Assembly: GCA_036657595.1 (NCBI GenBank)
Contig: JAVXFZ010000018.1
Location: 1 to 44,021, forward strand
Direction: 5' to 3'
Origin: Odoribacter sp036657595
Lineage (GTDB): Bacteria > Bacteroidota > Bacteroidia > Bacteroidales > Marinifilaceae
DNA: 44,021 nt
The position numbers and the translations under genes are program-made. Under the pieces are notes generated by a model. The model worked only from the letters and a program-made list of their open reading frames with translations, searched no databases and was not told the DNA's origin. Positions 27,383-33,837 of this stretch are shown here, one piece after another. Numbering within the stretch: position 1 is the stretch's first letter; every line of letters starts with the position of its first letter.

Positions 27383-28642
27383 ATGAAGAGTACATTTACA
27401 GTGGCATTTTTCTTGAAAAGAAGTGCCCAACGCAAGAGTGGTGAAATGCCAGTTGTTGGTCGCATCACAGTCAATGGACAAGCCGCAGAGTTCCGTCCGC
27501 AACTAATCATAAAACCGGAAAATTGGAGCGTAGCGAAAGAGAAAGCGATCGGACGTTCCGTCGAGACCATACAATTTAATGGCATGCTTGATTCTATCCG
27601 TGGTACAATACTTCAACATTATCAAGCCTTATTGGAACGGGATGGGATTGTCACCGCAGACGGAATCCGTAAAGCCTATTTTGGCCAGGATGAACAGGCG
27701 GTGGAGAAAAGAGAACAGAAAGAAAAATCGGAAACTACCCTAATACAGTTTTTCACCAAATTCAATGAAGAATACAAATTGAAAATTGCAGCGGGAACAA
27801 CCACACAACGCACCTATTCCCGGTATCTCCTGACCAAAGAACGTTTGATAGAGTTCATGATGACAAAATATAAAATCTCTGACACACGGCTCGATAAGAT
27901 TGATTTGTTTTTTATTGAGGCTTTTTATCTTCATATACGAACTAAACACGGATGTACGAACAATACAAGCATGAAGTTTATTCAACGTTTTTGCAAAGTC
28001 GTCACCTTAGCTAAAGATAGCGGTCTGATCTCCATAGATCCATTTGCAAAATATGAATTCCATTTTAATGAAGTAAACCGTGGTTTTCTTACGCAGGATG
28101 AATTGAATACAATAGAGCAGAAACATTTTCCCTCGAAAAGATTAAGTCAAGTACGTGATATTTTTATCTTTAGCTGTTACTGTGGATTATCTTACATTGA
28201 TATTTGTAACCTGAGAGAGAAAAATATTCAGACCTCTTTTGATAATCATCTTTGGATAAAAACCACCCGGCAGAAAACGGATGTCAATTCAAATATTCGC
28301 TTACTGGATATTCCTAAAGCTATTTTGGAGAAATATGCAGGCAAGCAAGCGGATGGTAAATTACTTCCGATAATCAGCAATCAGAAAATGAATGATTATC
28401 TGGCAGAGATTGGAAATATTTGTGGAATAAATAAACACATTACATTCCACCTCGCAAGACACACATTCGCGACAGTAATCACTCTATCACAGGGAGTTCC
28501 GATTGAAACAGTGTCTCGAATGTTGGGACATAAGAGTATTCGTACAACACAGATTTATGCAAAAATAATCGACTTGAAGATTAGTCAGGACATGGACGTA
28601 TTGGTTCAGAAAATGAATGACAAAAAGAAAATAACGATTTAA
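27383..28642 (+). CDS. tyrosine recombinase (Bacteroides conjugative-transposon integrase type)
   Basis: 419 residues: an arm-type DNA-binding domain (about 1-105), a SAM-like core-binding domain (about 118-220) and a catalytic domain (about 232-405). Catalytic residues visible are Lys298 (RQKTD), His356 and Arg359 (HLARHTF), His383 (LGHKS) and Tyr392 (TTQIYAK). The position of the first catalytic arginine reads CGLSYID, with Ser270 in place of Arg, as known for IntDOT of CTnDOT. It should integrate and excise the island next to tRNA-Lys. The RhuM-like gene follows after 33 bp. Confidence 0.95.
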   Translation: MKSTFTVAFFLKRSAQRKSGEMPVVGRITVNGQAAEFRPQLIIKPENWSVAKEKAIGRSVETIQFNGMLDSIRGTILQHYQALLERDGIVTADGIRKAYFGQDEQAVEKREQKEKSETTLIQFFTKFNEEYKLKIAAGTTTQRTYSRYLLTKERLIEFMMTKYKISDTRLDKIDLFFIEAFYLHIRTKHGCTNNTSMKFIQRFCKVVTLAKDSGLISIDPFAKYEFHFNEVNRGFLTQDELNTIEQKHFPSKRLSQVRDIFIFSCYCGLSYIDICNLREKNIQTSFDNHLWIKTTRQKTDVNSNIRLLDIPKAILEKYAGKQADGKLLPIISNQKMNDYLAEIGNICGINKHITFHLARHTFATVITLSQGVPIETVSRMLGHKSIRTTQIYAKIIDLKISQDMDVLVQKMNDKKKITI

Positions 28643-28675
28643 CATCAAACGGAAAAATAGATAAAATATAGAATC

Positions 28676-29074
28676 ATGGAAACAGGTAAAATAGCAATAG
28701 CAAGAACAGTGGGAGGGAATGCCAGTGTACACATTGAGTTGGTAGACGGAACAGTTTGGCTGACAAAACATCAAATTGCCGACTTTTTTGAGGTATTCAC
28801 CTCCGCAGTCACATCAAATCTGAAATCTATCTTTAAATCCAGGGATTTGAAGGAGTGGGAGGTCATGAAAACTCATCGCTACACAGATGCCAAAGGTCGG
28901 GAGTGTCAGGTCGAGTTTTATAACTTAGACGTACTCCTTGCATTGTGTTTTCGCTTAAAAGGAGAAATCTGCAACCTGTTCCGGCAATGGATATTGGAAC
29001 GAATCAAGAAGCCCATTGTGGCAAGTCCCAAGACTCCGATTCTTATTCAATTAAGGAATACGATGTTTATTTAA
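28676..29074 (+). CDS. RhuM-like protein of mobile elements
   Basis: 132 residues. The central part matches the RhuM pattern: VWLTKHQIADFFEVFTSAVTSNLKSIFKS (a helix-turn-helix-like start), then HRYTDAKGRECQVEFYNLDVLLALCFRLKG and FRQWILERI. Short RhuM-like genes of this size often sit beside integrases in Bacteroidales elements. The last 20 residues (KKPIVASPKTP onward) look non-homologous, and a second frame (SIKEYDVYLRLIHRKF) overlaps there, so a late frameshift is possible. A DNA-binding or regulatory role is inferred. Confidence 0.75.
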   Translation: METGKIAIARTVGGNASVHIELVDGTVWLTKHQIADFFEVFTSAVTSNLKSIFKSRDLKEWEVMKTHRYTDAKGRECQVEFYNLDVLLALCFRLKGEICNLFRQWILERIKKPIVASPKTPILIQLRNTMFI

Positions 29075-29171
29075 GATTAATTCATCGCAAGTTTGTTTTA
29101 GCAATATAATCCAAAATATGAGTTGTATTAAAACAGTCCTGTTAGGCGAACGTTGGAAAATCCAGCGCGCG

Positions 29172-29228
29172 TTGACCCCTTGCGCCAATACGAAGTTGCC
29201 CCCTGAAATTATTTTAATATTGCCCCCT
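29172..29228. repeat. three phased 9-bp repeats at the left IS21 end
   Basis: TTGACCCCT (29172), TTGCCCCCT (29196) and TTGCCCCCT (29220) are spaced exactly 24 bp apart in direct orientation. A related TTGATTCCT lies inverted at the right end (31659-31651). IS21 elements carry such multiple terminal repeats as transposase-binding sites. Confidence 0.75.
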
Positions 29229-29265
29229 TAAGTATCCTGGCCGACGGGGTCATTTTTATTTTGGT

Positions 29266-30048
29266 TTATTTATTTTTCGCTGCCTTCATCTTACGTACGC
29301 TCTCGCCGGTCAGTTCAATCTGATGTGCCGAGTGGATGATACGGTCCAGTATTGCATCCGCGACAGTCGGTTCGCCAATTGCATCATACCAGTCTGCAAC
29401 TGGTAGCTGCGAGGTGACGATGATGGATTTACGTTCATGACGATCTTCGATTATGTCGAGCAGTATGGGACGCTCCTTGGCATCAAGGGGAACCAGAAAA
29501 AGGTCATCGAGGATGAGCAATGGACACCGTTCTATTTTCTTTAGTTCAGTCTCGATTGTACCTTTTGTTTTGGCAACCTTAAGTGCTCCCATCAGCTTGG
29601 ATGCGCTGGCATAGTTGGTTCGTATTCCCTCTTTGCAGGCCTGATAGCCAATAGCTGTGGCCATATAGCTTTTGCCTGTCTCTGATGACCCGGTGATAAA
29701 GAGATTCTGTCCCTGACGGATAAAATCAAGTGATGCAAGGCGTTCTACTTGGTTGCGGTCAAGACCGCGGTTGATAGAGTAGTCTATTTCCTCTAGGAAG
29801 GCTTTGTAGCGAAAGCCTGCCTGAGATATCAAGCGTTGTATGGCAGCCTCTGAGCGATAATCCCATTCCCTTGCCAGAAGCATTGAGACGAAACTGTCAG
29901 CTGTCATAGCCTCGGCCATGGTAGAATGAATACTTTCGCGGAAGGCTGCTGACATACCGTGCATTTTCATACGGTTCATCAGATCCAGTGAGACTGCATT
30001 GCGGTCTTTCTCCTGAGTAATGGGTGCGGTTTTGTTATTTGTTTCCAT
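29266..30048 (-). CDS. istB: IS21-family transposition helper ATPase IstB
   Basis: 260 residues from the ATG at 30048. That start overlaps the istA stop by 14 bp, as usual for this pair. The same frame is open further upstream inside istA but with a non-homologous sequence. The AAA+ core has Walker A TGSSETGKS (canonical GxxGxGKS slightly altered, with Glu in place of Gly) and Walker B LLILDDLF, plus the IstB landmarks LDFIRQGQNLFITG, SIIVTSQLPVADWYDAIGEPT and DAILDRIIHSAH. IstB assembles on DNA and directs the IstA transposase to its target. Confidence 0.95.
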   Translation of the reverse strand: METNNKTAPITQEKDRNAVSLDLMNRMKMHGMSAAFRESIHSTMAEAMTADSFVSMLLAREWDYRSEAAIQRLISQAGFRYKAFLEEIDYSINRGLDRNQVERLASLDFIRQGQNLFITGSSETGKSYMATAIGYQACKEGIRTNYASASKLMGALKVAKTKGTIETELKKIERCPLLILDDLFLVPLDAKERPILLDIIEDRHERKSIIVTSQLPVADWYDAIGEPTVADAILDRIIHSAHQIELTGESVRKMKAAKNK

Positions 30049-31618
30049 TGTTTTTGATTGATTTGGGGGTTGATTTAGAGAAGTATTCACGTCCGCGGAT
30101 GTTCTTGTGTCGCGGTAGGGATGCAGGACTGTCCGTGTCTTGATCAGCTTGCGGCAGGAAGTCAAAGTCGTCACCACGGTTGAGTATGCCGATAACATCT
30201 TGATATCCGTATACACGCATCCGCGATGCACATGCGCAGGCCACCACGAGCCGGTCAAGCCCGAAGGTCTTTTCCAAAGAAAGGATACCGCGGCATGAAC
30301 GGAACGCTAGCGGCGGATATTTCTTCTCAGATGCCACTTCCTTAAGGTAGAGCAAGACGATGTTATCTATCTGTGCGGCACGTTCAAACACCTCGTCCAG
30401 ATCTTTCTCGTAACTGCCATGCCTACCGGGAAGGTTGTGTGCCTCCTTCCGGGTGTAGCCGTATGGCGTGTCGTCACGGTGATGGGTGGTGACAAGTCTA
30501 AGTCCATAGAATATATCGAGCGTGTCAGCATCATATACGATATCAACACGCTTGCCAATATATTCCGTCGGCACGCTGTAATGATGTTTACCGAGCGTAA
30601 TATAGCTGTTACGCATCACTGTCACCGACTTACGTTCCTTCATCTGATATCGCACGGTTGGCAGTGGTCGCAAATAGTCTTTCTCCATCTTCTTGAACAG
30701 TTCTCTGCGGGACTCCTTGCGGTTGGACATCTGTTTGCGATTGAACTTATCCAGCGAACTCAGTATAGCTGTGTTCAATGACTCAAGGTCATGGAACATA
30801 AGTCCCTCTATGTCGGCATAGACAGACTTATACATCAGTTTAACCGCGTTTTCTACAAGAGCTTTGTCTTTGGGATGCCGCACGCGTGCCGGATATACCG
30901 CACAGCCGTAATGCTCGGCAAAGGCCGCGAAGTCATCGTTGATGATCGGTTCGTTACGGTTGCTGCGGGTCACCGCTGACTTGAGATTGTCCGGCACGAC
31001 TGCCATCGGAACACCTCCATTGAAATGTAGGGCGTTCTCGCAGGCCTTGATCAGGTCCTCCTTGCGCTGAGACCAGACAGCTTCACAATACGTGTAGTGA
31101 CTGCACGGAAGTATCGCCACAAACACCTCTACGCTCCGGCATTCGCCTGAAACTTCATCGACAACTTCCAGCTTGTCACCGGCAAAGTCAATATACATTT
31201 GGTCGCCAGCGTAATGTTCGACATGTCCCTCCGCGCGTGATACAAGTCGGTAGCGTTGGATGTAGACTCCGAAGCTTGCGTGACGGAATCCATCGGGATG
31301 TTCCCGGGAATACTCTTCAAACAGAGACTTCACGGTCACGCCCTTGCGTTTGAGCCTTGCCGCATATTCGGGCAAAAGCGCCTCAAGTTCTTCTTGGCGC
31401 TGAGAAGGTGTCCGCTCTCGTTCACGGCTACTTTCGAACATCTCCTGAATACGGCTTGCAGGCATGGACAGAAGCTGTTCCATCGGTATGCCGCTCTCTT
31501 GAAACAGACGCACATATCTGCGAACTGTGTTGCGGGATAGCTCAAAGATAGCACTGATACTTTTTATTCCTATCCCCATTGCATAGCAATGAAGAATGTT
31601 AGCTAATTTTGTAGTCAT
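30035..31618 (-). CDS. istA: IS21-family transposase IstA
   Basis: 527 residues. An N-terminal helix-turn-helix (IKSISAIFELSRNTVRRYVRLF) is followed by a DDE integrase core with the acidic residues in DQMYIDFAGDKLEV, VVPDNLKSAV and HPKDKALVENAVKLMYKSV, then the C-terminal IstA domain (YSVPTEYIGKRVDIVYDADTLDIF). It appears intact, with no stop or frameshift. The start ATG at 31618 is about 30 bp inside the right inverted repeat. Confidence 0.95.
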   Translation of the reverse strand: MTTKLANILHCYAMGIGIKSISAIFELSRNTVRRYVRLFQESGIPMEQLLSMPASRIQEMFESSRERERTPSQRQEELEALLPEYAARLKRKGVTVKSLFEEYSREHPDGFRHASFGVYIQRYRLVSRAEGHVEHYAGDQMYIDFAGDKLEVVDEVSGECRSVEVFVAILPCSHYTYCEAVWSQRKEDLIKACENALHFNGGVPMAVVPDNLKSAVTRSNRNEPIINDDFAAFAEHYGCAVYPARVRHPKDKALVENAVKLMYKSVYADIEGLMFHDLESLNTAILSSLDKFNRKQMSNRKESRRELFKKMEKDYLRPLPTVRYQMKERKSVTVMRNSYITLGKHHYSVPTEYIGKRVDIVYDADTLDIFYGLRLVTTHHRDDTPYGYTRKEAHNLPGRHGSYEKDLDEVFERAAQIDNIVLLYLKEVASEKKYPPLAFRSCRGILSLEKTFGLDRLVVACACASRMRVYGYQDVIGILNRGDDFDFLPQADQDTDSPASLPRHKNIRGREYFSKSTPKSIKNNGNK

Positions 31619-31681
31619 TGTAATTTGAATTTTAACCCATCGGCCAGGACAGGAATCAAAATTACTAAAAAAGCCCCTGCC

Positions 31682-31808
31682 GGATTGACCGCACCCTATT
31701 GTTGTTGTTGCTGTTGTCCTTATTGTTCCAATTCAGGTTCAGGTTGCCATTGCTGTTGAAATTCACGTTGCAGGCGTTGTTGTTGTTATACTCTGAACTC
31801 GACCAAAT
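31682..31808 (-). repeat. DGR template repeat (TR)
   Basis: Read on the minus strand, this 127-nt stretch is an AAC/AAT-rich version of the 3' end of the gene at 32381-33283. Against the variable repeat at 32392-32515 there are 27 substitutions, and 26 fall at adenines of this copy (T on the plus strand). One AAC codon present here is missing from the variable copy. Non-adenine blocks are conserved (for example TGGTCGAGTTCAGAGTATAA and AGGGTGCGGTC). This is the footprint of adenine-specific mutagenic retrohoming. A small hairpin (TGCCAC/GTGGCA, 31838-31855) lies just before it in transcript order. No reverse transcriptase follows; the IS21 end begins within about 25 bp. Confidence 0.93.
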
Positions 31809-31933
31809 GATCTGCCATCAGTTTTGTCTTTACAAGTTGCCACACGATGGTGGCAGCCTGTCGATGGCCCTTTTTTAATTAAACCGGCTCTCTCCGGCAA
31901 GCCGTAGCCGACCGGAATCCCGCCAAAAAACGA

Positions 31934-32308
31934 TTATTGCCTTTTCCCTTCATTTTTCACTTGTCCTTTTTCATTGTATTGTTTCCATCCGGTGGCTTGT
32001 TTGCCGATTTTTTCCATGACAAGGGCAAAGCCGGCATATTGCCGCTCCGTGATCACCCGTTGTTCCACACAGACCCGGAACAGCATTTGAAGCATCCGGT
32101 ATTTGTCGAGAAACTCCGTAATCACTCCCACCTTTTCGTAACTGCTGTTGGCTTTGTATATCAACGACAGCATATCGAGGTTCAAATCGACCATCCGACT
32201 ACCCATGCTGTAACGAAAAAAGCGGGGAAAACCCTGCGATAGCGGAATCAACTGATTCAGCAACCGCAAGGTGTCGCGATAAAGGGGTAAGTCTTCGGAT
32301 AGTGCCAT
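31934..32308 (-). CDS. avd: Avd-like DGR accessory protein (four-helix bundle)
   Basis: I prefer the ATG at 32308, giving 124 residues and starting MALSEDLPLYRDTLRLLNQL, because the known accessory variability determinant has about this length and begins with a similar P-x-Y-[RK]-D-[TL] segment. An upstream ATG at 32365 would add 19 unrelated residues. The protein is almost wholly helical (LNLDMLSLIYKANSSYEKVGVITEFLDKYRMLQMLFRVC), consistent with the pentameric four-helix-bundle family. In active DGRs, Avd binds the reverse transcriptase and the template RNA. It lies between the variable gene and the template repeat on the same strand, the standard order. Confidence 0.88.
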   Translation of the reverse strand: MALSEDLPLYRDTLRLLNQLIPLSQGFPRFFRYSMGSRMVDLNLDMLSLIYKANSSYEKVGVITEFLDKYRMLQMLFRVCVEQRVITERQYAGFALVMEKIGKQATGWKQYNEKGQVKNEGKRQ

Positions 32309-32380
32309 GTTTTTTAAAAAAATCGACCCGCTTCGCTGGAATCCGGTTGAAATAGATAAATTCAAAAATAGATAAATAGA

Positions 32381-33283
32381 TCAAAAAGCGAGGACCGACC
32401 GCACCCTATGGTCGCCGCCGCTGCCCTTACGGCTCCAACCCAGGTACAGGTAGCCACTGTTGTCGAAAAACACGAGGCAGGCGTTGCGGTAGTTATACTC
32501 TGAACTCGACCAAAAGTAAGTATCTATACTAAATGGTGTCGCTCCTGCCACTCCCTTCAAACGAGCGTTTAAATGATCAACTGCGCTTTGGGAGGTGTTT
32601 TCCAGAATTAAATAGTCCTCTGCGCTATTCTGATTTTTACTATCATTCAAGGCACTGACACCTCCCAAATTCACTAAAATATCCCACCATTGACCCATAC
32701 CGGGCAAAAACCATCCCGTACTCGAGGCGGGAGCAGCAAACTGAGCAGATTCACCGGTGCCGTATTTAGATACGGCATTGAAAGCGGCGTAGGTGGCAGC
32801 ATCGTAGTCGCCCTTGGTGATTTTATCTACCATATATTTAGTCTTGTTATAACCATCCAGATCTCCATACATCAGCTTAACCTCGGCAACGTCGCTAAAC
32901 GGATCAGGTTCATTTTTTCTATAATCTCCCCAACAACAACCTTCCGCGGCATTGGTCAATGCCATCACCAAACCGTGAGGGGTGGTGACACCTTTAGCGG
33001 CTAATGCCGCTTTCTCGGCAGCTCCAATACGGCCGGGGTCGGTTTGAAAAACAATGCCGATGACCCTGCGTGCGCCATTTTTGAGGTCGGGAGCAACATC
33101 CCCACCATCGCTCCACGTACCGTCGGAGTAATAGTAATCGCCGATTTTGGGGACATTCTTGCCTGGCTCCGTGCCGTCGTCTGAATCTTTGGAGTAGCCG
33201 ACAAACAGTCCCATTACGGCAATCAGAAGTACCCCTACGCACCACATACGGGCTTGTACTCTTCCTTTTTTCTCAATTTTCAT
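32381..33283 (-). CDS. DGR target gene: C-type-lectin-fold variable protein
   Basis: 300 residues. An N-terminal hydrophobic signal (about 13-28) leads to LFVGYSKDSDDG, which looks like a lipobox whose Cys has become Tyr. Then come KIGDYYYSDGTWSDGG (about 46-61) and a compact beta-rich domain. The C-terminus carries the DGR ligand-binding signature YFWSSSEYNYRNACLVFF ... GWSRKG ... HRVRSVLAF. Variable residues correspond to AAY codons of the template. The fold is inferred from the WSSSE...R.R.V.AF pattern of known DGR targets. Its start overlaps the stop of the upstream 132-residue ORF (ATGA). Probable role: a displayed receptor or adhesin whose binding face is diversified. Confidence 0.9.
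   Translation of the reverse strand: MKIEKKGRVQARMWCVGVLLIAVMGLFVGYSKDSDDGTEPGKNVPKIGDYYYSDGTWSDGGDVAPDLKNGARRVIGIVFQTDPGRIGAAEKAALAAKGVTTPHGLVMALTNAAEGCCWGDYRKNEPDPFSDVAEVKLMYGDLDGYNKTKYMVDKITKGDYDAATYAAFNAVSKYGTGESAQFAAPASSTGWFLPGMGQWWDILVNLGGVSALNDSKNQNSAEDYLILENTSQSAVDHLNARLKGVAGATPFSIDTYFWSSSEYNYRNACLVFFDNSGYLYLGWSRKGSGGDHRVRSVLAF
32392..32515 (-). repeat. DGR variable repeat (VR)
   Basis: 124 nt at the 3' end of the target gene, aligned with the template at 31682-31808. Relative to template AAY codons, the variable codons read Tyr, Arg, Leu, Phe, Asp, Ser, Gly and His. Because AAY codons cannot become stop codons by changing A, the reading frame stays open. There is one exception to adenine specificity: AGC in the template is AAC here (32459-32461). 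One codon is deleted near 32425. Confidence 0.93.
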
Positions 33284-33678
33284 ATTCTTGTTTTTATTGG
33301 TTTGTTATGTGCCACCGACCTCTGATGTCGGTGGCGATCTGTATATGCAAGGAGCCGGACAATGGCTTTGACCATGCCGTTCACGGTCGGCGAACGGATA
33401 TCCCGGAGCATTGTGAACTCATCGGGATCAGTTATAGAGGGGGAACACAACAATTCCTGCCTGTTATGGTCTTTCCCACAATAGGCATATAAAGATATAA
33501 GAACGAAAATATTCTTACGCGTCCTTGTGTGTGTTAATAAATTCCGGCACACCACCAAATTATCGCACACTTTTTTTTTGGATTTCTCACTTTTATTTTC
33601 AACCACCGCCAACGAAGAGAGCACCCAACCTAATTGAGTGCAGCCATCTTGAATATGTCTTTTCGTATTGTCGTCCAT
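33280..33678 (-). CDS. unrecognised 132-residue protein coupled to the DGR target gene
   Basis: No family recognised. It begins MDDNTKRHIQDGCTQLGWVL, has a basic Lys/Ser-rich segment (about 29-37) and ends in a basic His/Arg-rich tail (DRHRHQRSVAHNKPIKTRI). There is no signal peptide. Its TGA overlaps the ATG of the DGR target (ATGA), which suggests translational coupling and supports expression. The unusual composition leaves open that it is only the open leader of the target gene. Confidence 0.45.
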   Translation of the reverse strand: MDDNTKRHIQDGCTQLGWVLSSLAVVENKSEKSKKKVCDNLVVCRNLLTHTRTRKNIFVLISLYAYCGKDHNRQELLCSPSITDPDEFTMLRDIRSPTVNGMVKAIVRLLAYTDRHRHQRSVAHNKPIKTRI

Positions 33679-33837
33679 TACGAATACATTTTATTTAGCA
33701 AAGGTATGCTGAATATTACAATTCCGGCCATGTTTTTTATTTATTTTTTAGCAAACAACACCCGCTAAAAGTGTTACAAATCAGCTGTGATGCAAAAAAA
33801 ACAACCACTTTCGTAGCTGCTCTTTCTCTTTTTAGGG

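Larger units (their letters stand above)
29140..31665 (-). mobile_element. IS21-family insertion sequence (ends approximate)
   Basis: istA and istB with a 14-bp overlap, flanked by related ends. TCCTGGCCGACGGGGT (29235-29250) at the left is matched by an inverted copy, TCCTGGCCGATGGGTT read on the minus strand (31650-31635), at the right. Outside these lie TTGcCCCCT-like repeats on the left and TTGATTCCT on the right. The outermost TG...CA termini and target duplication could not be fixed by eye. The left end is between about 29130 and 29172, the right end between about 31658 and 31681. GC content is visibly higher than in neighbouring genes. It occupies the place directly after the DGR template repeat. 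Confidence 0.85.

Noticed and set aside
29075..31682. A reverse transcriptase hidden in or beside the IS21 region
   Set aside because: All long frames there are istA, istB or their shadows, and the gap at 29075-29265 has no RT motif.
31690..31790. GTT/TTG-rich stretch as a simple microsatellite
   Set aside because: The non-repeat letters align base for base with the variable gene end, and the differences are adenine-specific, so it is a DGR template, not a simple repeat.
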